Shown: positions 25,888-34,888, numbered from the stretch's first letter. The stretch is 64,000 bases of DNA from Cellulomonas sp. (GCF_015234515.1 NZ_JADGMY010000031.1:1-64000), one strand, 5' to 3'. Program-made: numbers and translations. Notes: generated by a model from the letters alone, not told the origin.

Positions 25888-27144
25888 GTGACCGACCCGC
25901 TCCGCGTCCTCGCCCCTGCGGCCGACGTCCTCGTGGTCGGCGGGGGCCTCGCCGCGCTGCGGACGGTCGCCGCCCTGCGGGAGCACGGCTACGACGGCCC
26001 CGTGCGGGTCCTGGGTGCCGAGGGGCTGGCGCCGTACGACCGGCCACCGCTGTCGAAGCACCTCCTCGACCGCACGTCACCCACGTGGCTCGCCGACGAC
26101 CTCGGCCACGACCTCGACGCGCTGGCCGACGAGGTGCACCTCGCCCGGCCCGCGCGCGGTCTGCGACTGCGTCCCGGCGGCGGCGCCACCGTGCTCACCG
26201 ACGACGGCGAGGTCACGTCGTCGTGCGTGGTGCTGGCCACGGGCGCCCGAGCGGTCTCCGTGCCCGGCTGGCGGGCCGCGACGCTGCACACCGCCGCCGA
26301 CGCCGACGCACTGCGAGCCGTGCTCGCGGGCGGCCCGCGCCGGCTCGTCGTCGTCGGCGCCGGGTGGATCGGTGCCGAGGTCGCCGGGGTGACCGCCGCC
26401 GCCGGGCACGACGTCGTGGTGGTCGAGGCCCGGAGCACGCCGCTGGCTGCCGCGCTCGGGGAGCAGGTCGGCGCGCTCACGACGCCCTGGTACGCGGCGG
26501 CGGGCGTCGAGCTGCGGACGTCCGCCCCGGTCGCCGCCGTGGACGGCACGGGCGTGGGGCTCGCGGACGGCACCCGCCTGTCCGCCGACACCGTCCTCGT
26601 CGCGGTGGGCGCTCGCCCGGCGACCGCGTGGCTCGCGGACGCCGTCCCGCTGCGGGCCGGCGCGGTCCCGGTCGACGAGTCGTACCGCGTGCTCGGCACC
26701 AGCGGACCCCTCCCGGGCCTGCTGGCCGTGGGTGACGTCGCCGTGCGTCGCTCGGCCCGCCACGGCTGGGTTCCCGGGGGGCACTGGGACGAGGCGCTCC
26801 ACGGTCCGGACGTGCTGGTCCGGCGGCTGCTGGGCCTGACGGTCGACGAGCCGGAGACCGTCCCGTACGTCTTCTCGACCCAGCTCGGGCACGACCTGAC
26901 CATGTTCGGTCTCCCGGCGCGCGACGACGTCGTCACGGTCCTGGGCGACCCCACCGGCTCCGGCTGGACGGCGCTGTGGACCCGCGGTGACAGCGTCACG
27001 GGCGCGCTCGTGGTGGACCGCCCGCGCGACGTCGGCGCGGCGCGGCGCCTGTTCGCACGCGACGGCCTGCCGCACGTCGCGCTCCGGGGCCCGGACGTGC
27101 CCGAGGACCTGCGCACGCTCCTGCGCGCGTCTCCGGCGACCTGA
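25888..27144 (+). CDS. FAD-dependent pyridine nucleotide oxidoreductase (ferredoxin reductase type)
   Basis: This 418-residue flavoprotein resembles the ferredoxin/rubredoxin reductases of oxygenase electron chains. It has an N-terminal FAD-binding motif (VVGGGLAALRT), PYDRPPLSKHLL, an NAD(P)H-binding Rossmann motif (VVVGAGWIGAEVAG), an FAD-binding GDVA near the third quarter, and a C-terminal reductase domain. It would move electrons from NAD(P)H to a ferredoxin or oxygenase, but no partner gene is adjacent. The GTG at 25888 sits seven bases behind a -10-like hexamer and has no Shine-Dalgarno. GTG 25879 is the alternative. Confidence 0.88.
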   Translation: MTDPLRVLAPAADVLVVGGGLAALRTVAALREHGYDGPVRVLGAEGLAPYDRPPLSKHLLDRTSPTWLADDLGHDLDALADEVHLARPARGLRLRPGGGATVLTDDGEVTSSCVVLATGARAVSVPGWRAATLHTAADADALRAVLAGGPRRLVVVGAGWIGAEVAGVTAAAGHDVVVVEARSTPLAAALGEQVGALTTPWYAAAGVELRTSAPVAAVDGTGVGLADGTRLSADTVLVAVGARPATAWLADAVPLRAGAVPVDESYRVLGTSGPLPGLLAVGDVAVRRSARHGWVPGGHWDEALHGPDVLVRRLLGLTVDEPETVPYVFSTQLGHDLTMFGLPARDDVVTVLGDPTGSGWTALWTRGDSVTGALVVDRPRDVGAARRLFARDGLPHVALRGPDVPEDLRTLLRASPAT

Positions 27145-27148
27145 CGTC

Positions 27149-27188
27149 GGGCTCGGTCGCCCGCCCCTGCGAGCGGGCGACCGAGCCC
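27149..27188. terminator. Bidirectional terminator between reductase and purH
   Basis: A 16-bp stem (27149-27164 with 27173-27188) with an eight-base loop lies between the convergent ends of the two genes. Confidence 0.85.
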
Positions 27189-27215
27189 CGCGGCCCACCC
27201 GGGGCCGCCGCGGTG

Positions 27216-28850
27216 TCAGTGGGCGAAGTGGCGCGTGCCCGTGAGGTAGAGCGTCACGCCGGCGGCGGCGGCCGCGGCGACGACCTCCTCGTCACGCACG
27301 GACCCGCCGGGCTGGACCACGGCGCGCACGCCGGCGTCCAGCAGCACCTGCAGGCCGTCCGCGAACGGGAAGAACGCGTCGGACGCGGCAACCGCGCCCC
27401 GTGCCCGCTCGACGTCACCGGAGTTCGCACGCTCGACGGCCAGCCGGCACGAGTCGACGCGGTTGACCTGGCCCATGCCGACCCCGACCGACGCACCGCC
27501 GTCCGCCAGCAGGATCGCGTTGGACTTCACGGCGCGCACGGCCCGCCACGCGAACGCGAGGTCCGCGAGGGTGGCGTCGTCGGCGGCCTCGCCGGCCGCG
27601 AGCGTCCACGCCCCGGGGTCGTCACCGGGAGCGTCGACCCGGTCGACCGACTGCACGAGCAGACCGCCGGACACCGGGCGCGTCTCGACGACCGCCGACG
27701 GCGGTGCGTCGACCACGAGCAGGCGGATGTTCTTCTTCTGCGAGAGCAGCTCGAGCGCGTCGTCGTCGAACGCGGGCGCGACGACGACCTCCGTGAACAC
27801 CGGGGCGATCTGCTGCGCGGCGGCGAGCGACAGGCGCCGGTTCGTGGCGATCACGCCGCCGAACGCCGAGACGGGGTCGCAGGCGTGAGCACGGGCGTGG
27901 GCCTGGGCCACGTCCGCGCCGACGGCGATGCCGCACGGGTTGGCGTGCTTGACGATCGCGACCGTGGCCGCGTCACCGTGGTCGTGCGCGGCGCGCCACG
28001 CGGCGTCCGCGTCGACGTAGTTGTTGTAGCTCATGGCCTTGCCGTGCAGCTGGCGCGCCTGGGCCAGGCCGGCGGCGCCGTGGCCCGTCGTGTACAGCGC
28101 CGCGCGCTGGTGCGGGTTCTCGCCGTACCGCAGGACGTCCGAGCGCTCCCAGGTCGCGCCGATCCACGCCGGGAACCCGGTCGCCACCCCGTCGACCTCG
28201 TCGATCGTCGTCGCGACGTTGCCCATCCACGACGCGACGGCCACGTCGTACGAGGCCGTGTGGACGAACGCGTCGGCCGCGAGCCGGGTGCGCTGGGCGA
28301 GCGTGAACCCGCCGGCGGCGACCGCGGCCACGACGTCGCCGTAGCGCGCGGGGTCGACGACGACCGCGACGCTGGGGTGGTTCTTGGCCGCCGCGCGCAC
28401 CATCGACGGGCCACCGATGTCGATCTGCTCGACGCACTCGTCGATGCCCGCGCCCGACTCCACGGTCTGCGTGAACGGGTACAGGTTGACCACGACGAGC
28501 TCGAACGCCGCGACCCCCAGCTCCTCGAGCTGCGCGAGGTGCTCCGGGCGACGCGTGTCCGCGAGGATCCCGGCGTGCACCCGGGGGTGCAGGGTCTTGA
28601 CGCGCCCGTCGAGGCACTCGGGGAAGCCGGTGACGTCCTCGACGCGCGTGACGGGGACGCCCGCGGCAGCCACGGTCGCCGCGGTGGAGCCGGTCGAGAC
28701 CAGCTCGACGCCGGCACCGTGCAGCGCCGTGGCGAGCTCGACCAGGCCGGTCTTGTCGTACACCGACAGCAGCGCACGGCGCACGGGGCGGCGCGTGGCG
28801 TCGGCGGTCGCGTCGGCGACGGGGGCGAGGGGGGTCAGGTCGTGCGGCAT
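27216..28850 (-). CDS. purH: Bifunctional AICAR formyltransferase / IMP cyclohydrolase PurH
   Basis: This 544-residue enzyme carries out the last two steps of IMP synthesis: formylation of AICAR with 10-formyl-THF, then ring closure. The N-terminal IMP cyclohydrolase (MGS-like) domain begins RRALLSVYDKTGLVELA and contains STGSTAATVAAAG. The C-terminal transformylase domain carries RYGENPHQRAALY, the catalytic KHANPCGIA motif and the late QPGGSVRDEEV. Its leader holds a ZTP riboswitch that senses AICAR ribotides, so purH is regulated by its own substrate pool. SD AGGAAGG precedes the ATG. Confidence 0.97.
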   Translation of the reverse strand: MPHDLTPLAPVADATADATRRPVRRALLSVYDKTGLVELATALHGAGVELVSTGSTAATVAAAGVPVTRVEDVTGFPECLDGRVKTLHPRVHAGILADTRRPEHLAQLEELGVAAFELVVVNLYPFTQTVESGAGIDECVEQIDIGGPSMVRAAAKNHPSVAVVVDPARYGDVVAAVAAGGFTLAQRTRLAADAFVHTASYDVAVASWMGNVATTIDEVDGVATGFPAWIGATWERSDVLRYGENPHQRAALYTTGHGAAGLAQARQLHGKAMSYNNYVDADAAWRAAHDHGDAATVAIVKHANPCGIAVGADVAQAHARAHACDPVSAFGGVIATNRRLSLAAAQQIAPVFTEVVVAPAFDDDALELLSQKKNIRLLVVDAPPSAVVETRPVSGGLLVQSVDRVDAPGDDPGAWTLAAGEAADDATLADLAFAWRAVRAVKSNAILLADGGASVGVGMGQVNRVDSCRLAVERANSGDVERARGAVAASDAFFPFADGLQVLLDAGVRAVVQPGGSVRDEEVVAAAAAAGVTLYLTGTRHFAH

Positions 28851-28900
28851 GGCACACCTTCCTGGGTCGGTCGGCGGTCCGGAGGGACCTCAGCGGTAGA

Positions 28901-28990
28901 CCCCGGCACCCAGGCGGGCGGTGCACGGCAGGGGGTGTGCTCGGTCGCTCCCCGGTGGTCCTCCACCTGCGCCAGTCACGACCGGGCCCG
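28901..28990 (-). ncRNA. ZTP (pfl) riboswitch upstream of purH
   Basis: On the minus strand the leader contains the conserved ZTP aptamer blocks in order: GTCGTGACTGGCG, then a GGTGG-GGA-CCACC hairpin continuing into CCACCGGGGAGCGA, a variable linker with TGCCGTGCA, and CCGCCCGCCTGGG. This is the consensus of the pfl motif that binds ZTP/ZMP and typically controls purH, folD or glyA. A -10 hexamer TAGACT (28991-28996) lies immediately before it. Downstream, a small GGTCC/GGACC hairpin (28877-28890) and the AGGAAGG ribosome-binding site are candidates for the expression platform. Confidence 0.92.
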
Positions 28991-28996
28991 AGTCTA
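28991..28996 (-). promoter_or_regulatory. -10 element of the purH promoter
   Basis: TAGACT on the minus strand is placed so that transcription would start at the first bases of the riboswitch aptamer. Confidence 0.55.
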
Positions 28997-29022
28997 GCGG
29001 CCGGTGCCGGTCCCGCGGCTGC

Positions 29023-29679
29023 TCATCCCAGATGCGCGCGACGTCCCTCGACGCTCAGCCCGTCGCGGGCGATCCGCCCGACGACGTCCACCAGCAGCCG
29101 CCGCTCGACGACCTTGATCCGCTCGTGCAGCGTCTCCTCGGAGTCGTCGTCGGCGACGGGCACCGCCTCCTGCGCGATGATCGGACCGGCGTCGACGCCG
29201 TCGTCGACGACGATCACCGAGCACCCGCTGACCTTCACGCCGTACGCCAGCGCGTCACGCACGCCGTGCGCGCCGGGGAACGACGGCAGCAGCGCCGGGT
29301 GCGTGTTGACGGTCCGGCCGCCGAACCGGCCGAGGAACGCGGGCCCGACCAGCTTCATGAACCCGGCGCAGACGACCGTGTCGGGCGAGAAGACCGCGAC
29401 CGCCCCGGTGAGCGCCCGGTCCCACGCCTCACGGTCCGGGAAGTCCCGCAGGGCGACGACGGCTGTGGGGACGCCCGCCTCGCGGGCGAGGTCGAGTGCC
29501 GCGATCCCCGGCCGGTCGGACACGACGCCCACGACGCGCGCGCCGTACGCGGGGTCGCCGTGCGCGTCGAGCAGCGCCGCGAGGTTGGACCCGGCGCCGG
29601 AGACGAGCACGACCAGTCGGTGGCTCGTCGCCAGGGCGTGGGCGGGCGGGGCAGGACGTGGCTGCGTGGAGGACGTCAC
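29023..29679 (-). CDS. purN: Phosphoribosylglycinamide formyltransferase PurN
   Basis: This 218-residue GAR transformylase uses 10-formyl-THF in purine synthesis. It has the phosphate-binding LVSGAGSNLAAL, the catalytic Asn-His region NTHPALLPSFPGAHG, and the Asp-containing DDGVDAGPII. The GTG at 29679 is placed seven bases behind TAGGTT and lacks a Shine-Dalgarno, so it is probably leaderless. It precedes purH on the same strand, but the riboswitch leader and its own -10 between them indicate separate transcription of purH. Confidence 0.96.
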   Translation of the reverse strand: MTSSTQPRPAPPAHALATSHRLVVLVSGAGSNLAALLDAHGDPAYGARVVGVVSDRPGIAALDLAREAGVPTAVVALRDFPDREAWDRALTGAVAVFSPDTVVCAGFMKLVGPAFLGRFGGRTVNTHPALLPSFPGAHGVRDALAYGVKVSGCSVIVVDDGVDAGPIIAQEAVPVADDDSEETLHERIKVVERRLLVDVVGRIARDGLSVEGRRAHLG

Positions 29680-29686
29680 GCCGCGC

Positions 29687-29692
29687 AACCTA
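29687..29692 (-). promoter_or_regulatory. -10 element for a probable leaderless purN transcript
   Basis: TAGGTT on the minus strand ends seven bases before the purN GTG. Confidence 0.5.
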
Positions 29693-29753
29693 CCCGCCCG
29701 GGGCGCGGTCGCCGCGGGCACGTCCACCCACGACGTGCGGGAGAATAGGGCCC

Positions 29754-30443
29754 ATGGGCAACCCGTGGGCACCGCCGGACGACTCGCAGGCACACGGGCA
29801 GCGGACACCCGCGCCCTCGCAGGCTCCGGCAGCGGCACGCGACGGTGCCCCGACCCCGACGGCCGACGGCGCTCCGCCCCACAGCCCGGACGGCGCACCC
29901 TCCCACGGCCCCCTCGGCGACGACCGCTCACCGGCCGCCGGCGGCCACCCGCTCGCCACGACGGGGGCCCTGGGGCCGCTCCCGGCTCCCCCGCCCGGGC
30001 ACCCGGGGCCGCACCCCGCTCCCCCGCCGGACCCGGAGGGTGTCGCGCGGGCCAGCCGCACGTCCGCCTGGACCGCGGGCGCGCTGCTCGCCTCGCTGCT
30101 GCTGATGAGCGCACCGTGGCCTGCCATGCTGGTCGCGCCGGCCGCCGCACTCACGGGCGTCGTGCTCGCGATCGTCGCCGTGGTCCGGGCCGCGCGGGCA
30201 CGGGCACGCGGGTCCGTCGTCGCGCTGCCCGTCGTCCTGCTCGTCGCGTCACTGGTCTGGGTCGGTCTCAGCTCCCAGACGCTCCTGTACGTCGACGCGA
30301 CGCGCGACTTCGCGCAGTGCGAGTCGGCCGCCCTCACGCGCCAGGCGCAGCGCAACTGCGCCACCCAGCTCGAGAACGACATGCGCGAGCGGCTCGAGAC
30401 GGTCTTCGGACGCCTCGGCGTCCCGGTGCCCCCGTCGTCCTGA
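29754..30443 (+). CDS. Hypothetical membrane protein with Pro/Ala-rich N-terminus
   Basis: This 229-residue protein has about 100 low-complexity Pro/Ala/Gly residues, then three hydrophobic segments (about 103-160), and a C-terminal soluble part of about 60 residues with two Cys (FAQCESAALTRQAQRNCATQ) that may pair outside the membrane. I recognise no domain beyond this. It diverges from purN with 74 bases between starts. GAGAAT just before the ATG could be a -10 element of a nearly leaderless message. The function is unknown. Confidence 0.7.
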   Translation: MGNPWAPPDDSQAHGQRTPAPSQAPAAARDGAPTPTADGAPPHSPDGAPSHGPLGDDRSPAAGGHPLATTGALGPLPAPPPGHPGPHPAPPPDPEGVARASRTSAWTAGALLASLLLMSAPWPAMLVAPAAALTGVVLAIVAVVRAARARARGSVVALPVVLLVASLVWVGLSSQTLLYVDATRDFAQCESAALTRQAQRNCATQLENDMRERLETVFGRLGVPVPPSS

Positions 30444-30485
30444 CCCGCGCGTCCGGACCCGCCCGTCCACGGGCACCGGTCGCAC

Positions 30486-31763
30486 TCAGTCGGTGGTGAC
30501 GCCTGCCGCTGCACCGCGCCGACGCGCCCGCCGCGTGCGCAGCGCGTCGCGCACCGCGGGGTCGAACGGCACCGCGGCGCCGGCCGCGCCCAGGCCGCAC
30601 CCCGCAGCGGTGAGCAGTCCCACCCACAGCGGGCTCGCCCCGACATGAGCCATCCGCCCCGGGCCGGCCGCACCACCGGCGAGAGCGACGAGCAGCGCCA
30701 CGACGACCCCGACGGTGCACGCCACCACCCCGACGGCCACCGCGACGTCGCGCGCGCGGACCGGCCGCAGCCACCGGCGCACGGCCAGGCCCGCCAGCAC
30801 ACCGACACCGACGACGAGCAGCGGGGCGAGGAGCACCGCGCCGCCCTGCGCCCCGGGGAGCGCGCCGAGCAGCGGCAGCGCCGGCATCGGGCCCGCGACG
30901 ACCGCGTCGGGTGCGAAGCGCGTGCCCGCCCCCACGGCGAAGCCGGGACCGGCGATCCACGCGAGGGCCCACACGACGAGGTTGGGCACGAACGCGAGCT
31001 CCGCCAGCGCGAGCACCACTCCCCCGACCGCGTCGAGCGAGAGCCTGCGCGCGACGTCGACGATCGTCGCGTGCCCCGCGAGGACCCACAGCGTCGTGAG
31101 GAGTGCCGCGAGTGCCAGCAGCCCTGTCGCCGCCACGAGGCCCGCGCGCAGCCCCACGACCACGGGCTCCGGGAGCCGGTCACGCAGCGGGGCCACGACC
31201 TGCGCCCAGGTCGGTGCCTCCGGACGGCGCAGCAGTCCCGCGCCGAGGCCGAGAGCCCCGACGAGCAGGCCGCCGAGGACGGCACGCAGGACTCCCGCGA
31301 TCCCCGCACCCGCGACGAGTGCGACGAACCCGGTCAGCACCGCGTAGCCGCCGATCGAGGCGACGGCACCGGCCCGCGTCGCGTGGCCCGACCGGCGCGC
31401 CGACGCGTAGCACGTGAACACCGCGAGCATCGTCAGACCGAGCGGGACCACGGAGACGACCGCACCCCCGAGGGTCGCGGGGACGCCGTGGGCGAGCAGC
31501 CACAGGTTGCTGGCGACCACGACGGCACGCGTCCACGCCACCTCGGTGTTCGCGGGGTCGGACGCGGTCGCGACGAAGACCGCGATCGCGGGCACGGCGA
31601 GCGTCAGCAACGACAGTGCGGCTGCCTGCACGGCCGTGAGCACGCCGATGGTCCAGCGCGGCGCACCGTCGATGGCCGACGTGAAGAACGTGGGGTGCGG
31701 GTCGTCCTGCAGGACTCGGCGCACGCGACCCGCCAGGGGGACGGGACCGGTGGGCGAGGGCAC
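30486..31763 (-). CDS. DUF6350-family polytopic membrane protein
   Basis: This 425-residue protein has roughly ten or more membrane helices with short loops, consistent with the DUF6350 (cell-division PerM-annotated) family, which in actinobacteria lies between sucCD and purN as it does here. No catalytic motif is visible and the role is unknown. The GTG at 31763 (VPSPTGPVPL) was chosen because it begins just before the first conserved stretch; the ribosome-binding site is not convincing. Confidence 0.7.
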   Translation of the reverse strand: MPSPTGPVPLAGRVRRVLQDDPHPTFFTSAIDGAPRWTIGVLTAVQAAALSLLTLAVPAIAVFVATASDPANTEVAWTRAVVVASNLWLLAHGVPATLGGAVVSVVPLGLTMLAVFTCYASARRSGHATRAGAVASIGGYAVLTGFVALVAGAGIAGVLRAVLGGLLVGALGLGAGLLRRPEAPTWAQVVAPLRDRLPEPVVVGLRAGLVAATGLLALAALLTTLWVLAGHATIVDVARRLSLDAVGGVVLALAELAFVPNLVVWALAWIAGPGFAVGAGTRFAPDAVVAGPMPALPLLGALPGAQGGAVLLAPLLVVGVGVLAGLAVRRWLRPVRARDVAVAVGVVACTVGVVVALLVALAGGAAGPGRMAHVGASPLWVGLLTAAGCGLGAAGAAVPFDPAVRDALRTRRARRRGAAAGVTTD

Positions 31764-31894
31764 GCACCCATGGTGACCGGTGCCTGGGGCGCGTCGCCGG
31801 ACCCCGGCCCGGCGCGTCGCCGCCGCCCCGCGAGGCGAGGTCGGCCCGGTCTGCACGACCCGGGCGCGAGAGGTCGACCGGTCGGTGACACGAC

Positions 31895-31923
31895 GCGGCC
31901 CCGGTCCGTGGGACCGGGGCCGC
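31895..31923 (-). terminator. Terminator hairpin of sucCD
   Basis: A 13-bp stem (31895-31907 with 31911-31923) with loop GTG lies 21 bases past the sucD stop. Confidence 0.85.
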
Positions 31924-31944
31924 GGCGGACGCGTGGCGCGTGCG

Positions 31945-32823
31945 TCAGGCGCTGAGGATCTCGCGCGCGAGCTGGGCGGTCTCGGACGGCGTCTTGCCGA
32001 CCTTGACGCCGGCGGCCTCGAGGGCCTCCTTCTTGGCCTGCGCCGTGCCGGACGAGCCGGACACGATGGCGCCGGCGTGCCCCATCGTCTTGCCCTCCGG
32101 CGCGGTGAAGCCCGCGACGTAGCCGACGACCGGCTTGGTGACGTGCTCGGCGATGTACGCCGCCGCGCGCTCCTCGGCGTCGCCACCGATCTCCCCGATC
32201 ATCACGATGACCTCGGTCTCGGGGTCGGCCTCGAACGCGGCGAGCGCGTCGATGTGCGTCGTGCCGATGATCGGGTCGCCGCCGATGCCGATGGCGGTGG
32301 AGAACCCGAAGTCCCGCAGCTCGAACATCATCTGGTAGGTCAGCGTGCCCGACTTCGACACCAGGCCGACCTTGCCGGGGCCCGTGATGTCGGCCGGGAT
32401 GATGCCGACGTTCGACTTGCCGGGGCTGATGAGGCCGGGGCAGTTGGGGCCGATGAGCCGCACACCCTTCTCCTGGGCGTAGGAGAAGAACTCGGCCGTG
32501 TCGGCCACCGGCACGCCCTCGGTGATGATGACCGCCAGCGGGATGCCCGCGTCGACGGCCTCGACGACGGCGCCCTTGGTGTGCGCCGGCGGGACGAAGA
32601 TGACGGAGACGTCGGCACCGGTCTTCTCGATGGCCTCGGCCACCGATCCGAACACGGGGACGTCGACGTCACCGAAGGTCACGGTCGTGCCGGCCTTGCG
32701 GGGGTTCACCCCGCCGACCACGTTGGTGCCGGACGCGAGCATGCGGTTCGTGTGCTTCTGGCCCTCGGAACCCGTCATGCCCTGGACGATGACCTTGGAG
32801 TCCTCGGTCAGGAAGATCGCCAT
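31945..32823 (-). CDS. sucD: Succinate-CoA ligase (ADP-forming) alpha subunit
   Basis: This 292-residue alpha subunit couples succinyl-CoA cleavage to nucleotide phosphorylation with SucC. It has the CoA-binding N-terminal domain (VIVQGMTGSEGQKHT, GGVNPRKAG), the IGPNCPGLISPG motif, and the phosphohistidine His in the GHAGAIVSGSSGTAQAK segment. It follows sucC by 31 bases in one operon ending at a strong terminator. Confidence 0.97.
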   Translation of the reverse strand: MAIFLTEDSKVIVQGMTGSEGQKHTNRMLASGTNVVGGVNPRKAGTTVTFGDVDVPVFGSVAEAIEKTGADVSVIFVPPAHTKGAVVEAVDAGIPLAVIITEGVPVADTAEFFSYAQEKGVRLIGPNCPGLISPGKSNVGIIPADITGPGKVGLVSKSGTLTYQMMFELRDFGFSTAIGIGGDPIIGTTHIDALAAFEADPETEVIVMIGEIGGDAEERAAAYIAEHVTKPVVGYVAGFTAPEGKTMGHAGAIVSGSSGTAQAKKEALEAAGVKVGKTPSETAQLAREILSA

Positions 32824-32854
32824 GTGAAGTCTGCTTCTCTCTGCGTCGGGGGTC

Positions 32855-34036
32855 TCAGGCGGCGCTGTGCGCCAGGCGGGCGGCCGCGTCGGCCCCGCCG
32901 TCCATCGTGTCGGCGAGCGTGACGAGCGGGTGCCCGGCGTCCGCGAGGATCTGGCGGCCCTCGACGACGTTGTTGCCGTCGAGACGCACGACCAGCGGCT
33001 TGGACGCCTCGTCACCGAGGATCTCCAGGGCCGCGACGATGCCGTTGGCCACCGCGTCGCACGCCGTGATGCCGCCGAAGACGTTCACGAACACCGACTT
33101 GACCTGCGGGTCCGTGAGGATGATGTCGAGGCCCGCGGCCATGACCTCGGCCGACGCGCCGCCGCCGATGTCGAGGAAGTTGGCGGGCTTGACGCCGCCG
33201 TGCGCCTCGCCGGCGTACGCGACGACGTCGAGCGTGCTCATGACCAGGCCCGCGCCGTTGCCGATGATGCCGACCTCGCCGTCGAGCTTGACGTAGTTGA
33301 GGTCCTTCTCCTTGGCGCGCGCCTCGAGCGGGTCGGCGGCGGCCTTGTCCTCGAGCGCCGCGTGGTCCGGGTGCCGGAAGTCCGCGTTCGCGTCGAGCGT
33401 GACCTTGCCGTCGAGCGCGACGATCTCGCCGTCCTCGGTGAGGACGAGCGGGTTCACCTCGACGAGGGTCGCGTCCTCGTCCCGGTAGACCAGCCACAGC
33501 TTCTGCAGGACGTCGGCGACCTTGTCCGCGATCTCGGGCGCGAAGCCCGCCGCGGCGACGATCTCGTCGGCCTTGGCCTGGTCGATGCCGGTCTGCGGGT
33601 CCACGGCGACCTTGGCGAGCGCCTCGGGACGCTCGACCGCGAGCTGCTCGATGTCCATGCCGCCCTCGACCGACGCCATCGCGAGGTAGCGACGCTCGGC
33701 GCGGTCCAGCAGGAGCGAGAAGTAGAACTCCTGGGCGATCCGCGCGCCGGCCGCGATCATCACGCGGTGCACGGTGTGGCCCTTGATGTCCATGCCGAGG
33801 ATCTCGCCGGCCTTCTCGGCGGCCTCGTCGGCCGACCGGGCGAGCTTGACGCCGCCCGCCTTGCCGCGCCCACCGGTCTTGACCTGCGCCTTGACGACGA
33901 CCACGCCGCCCTCCGGCGGGAGCAGCTGCTCGGCTGCCGACCGCGCCTCCTCGGGCGTCGTGGCGACGATGCCGCCGAGCACGGGCACGCCGTGCTTCTC
34001 GAAGATGTCACGTGCCTGGTACTCGAACAGGTCCAC
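32855..34036 (-). CDS. sucC: Succinate-CoA ligase (ADP-forming) beta subunit
   Basis: This 393-residue beta subunit has an ATP-grasp domain beginning VDLFEYQARDIFEKHGVPV, nucleotide-binding VKAQVKTGGRGKAGGVK, metal-binding EVNPLVLTEDG, and the C-terminal ligase domain with NFLDIGGGAS and FVNVFGGITACD. The GTG at 34036 gives the family's standard N-terminus; GAGGAAA lies about ten bases upstream. A palindrome shared with the icd promoter lies 89 bases upstream. Confidence 0.97.
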   Translation of the reverse strand: MDLFEYQARDIFEKHGVPVLGGIVATTPEEARSAAEQLLPPEGGVVVVKAQVKTGGRGKAGGVKLARSADEAAEKAGEILGMDIKGHTVHRVMIAAGARIAQEFYFSLLLDRAERRYLAMASVEGGMDIEQLAVERPEALAKVAVDPQTGIDQAKADEIVAAAGFAPEIADKVADVLQKLWLVYRDEDATLVEVNPLVLTEDGEIVALDGKVTLDANADFRHPDHAALEDKAAADPLEARAKEKDLNYVKLDGEVGIIGNGAGLVMSTLDVVAYAGEAHGGVKPANFLDIGGGASAEVMAAGLDIILTDPQVKSVFVNVFGGITACDAVANGIVAALEILGDEASKPLVVRLDGNNVVEGRQILADAGHPLVTLADTMDGGADAAARLAHSAA

Positions 34037-34124
34037 CTGGTCCGGTTTCCTCTCGTCGACCGCGCGCAGCGACCTCGGTGCGGCCGCATCGCCCGGACGC
34101 ATGCTATCGCCGGGACCGAGGTCC

Positions 34125-34136
34125 CTCGACATCGAG
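34125..34136. promoter_or_regulatory. CTCGACATCGAG near-palindrome upstream of sucC
   Basis: On the minus strand GTCTCTCGATGTCGAG matches the icd element with a single difference inside 16 bases, and GACC follows in both after a short variable stretch. This suggests one regulator for both operons. Confidence 0.55.
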
Positions 34137-34206
34137 AGACTGTGGCGGGGCTCACCACGTCAGGGCGCGCGGGAGGACCGCTCTTCCCGGTCGTCCTGCG
34201 GGCGGC

Positions 34207-34212
34207 TAGCGT
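34207..34212 (+). promoter_or_regulatory. -10 element for a probable leaderless kinase transcript
   Basis: TAGCGT ends seven bases before the GTG at 34220, with no ribosome-binding site between. Confidence 0.5.
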
Positions 34213-34219
34213 CGCGCGG

Positions 34220-34888
34220 GTGACGGAGGACCGCACGCGCCTGCTGCACCAGGTGGCACGGTCGGTGCCCGACCCGCGGGCCTTGCGCCGTCCCGTGCGG
34301 GTGGGGATCGACGGCGTCGACGGCGCGGGCAAGACGACGTTCGCCGACGAGCTGGCGACCGCGCTGCGCGCCGACGGGCGAGCCGTCCTGCGGGCCTCCG
34401 TCGACGGGTTCCACCGGCCTGCCGCCGAGCGGTACCGGCGCGGGCGCGCGAGCCCTGAGGGCTTCTTCCTCGACTCCTACGACCTCGACGCCTTCCGGAG
34501 GGTCCTGCTCGACCCGCTGGCCCCCGAGCACACCGGGCCCCGGCGCGTTCGCACGGCCGTGCGCGACGTGACGACGGACGCCGACCCCGGCACCCCGTGG
34601 GTCGACGTCGACCCGGCGACCGTGCTGGTCGTCGACGGCATCTTCCTGCACCGCGACGAGCTCGCCGACGTCTGGGACCTGTCGGTCTGGCTCGAGGTGC
34701 CGTTCGCGGTCACGTACGCGCGCATGGCCCTGCGGGACGGCTGTCCGCCGGACCCGCAGGACCCGGCCAACGCCCGCTACCGCGAGGGCCAGCTCCGCTA
34801 CCTGCAGGCGTGCAGCCCGGCCGCACGCGCGGACGTGGTGGTCGACAACGCGGACGTCGACGCGCCCCGGGTCGTCAGCCGTCGGTGA
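34220..34888 (+). CDS. Uridine-kinase-like P-loop nucleoside kinase
   Basis: This 222-residue kinase has a P-loop (GIDGVDGAGKTTFADEL), an acidic substrate motif (VDGFHRP), and a Walker B-like strand (TVLVVDGIFLHR), followed by a lid-like basic segment. This is the layout of uridine kinase/phosphoribulokinase-type enzymes, which phosphorylate a nucleoside or sugar. The exact substrate is not determinable. The GTG at 34220 lies seven bases after TAGCGT. Its end overlaps the end of the convergent GntR gene by 14 bases. Confidence 0.82.
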   Translation: MTEDRTRLLHQVARSVPDPRALRRPVRVGIDGVDGAGKTTFADELATALRADGRAVLRASVDGFHRPAAERYRRGRASPEGFFLDSYDLDAFRRVLLDPLAPEHTGPRRVRTAVRDVTTDADPGTPWVDVDPATVLVVDGIFLHRDELADVWDLSVWLEVPFAVTYARMALRDGCPPDPQDPANARYREGQLRYLQACSPAARADVVVDNADVDAPRVVSRR

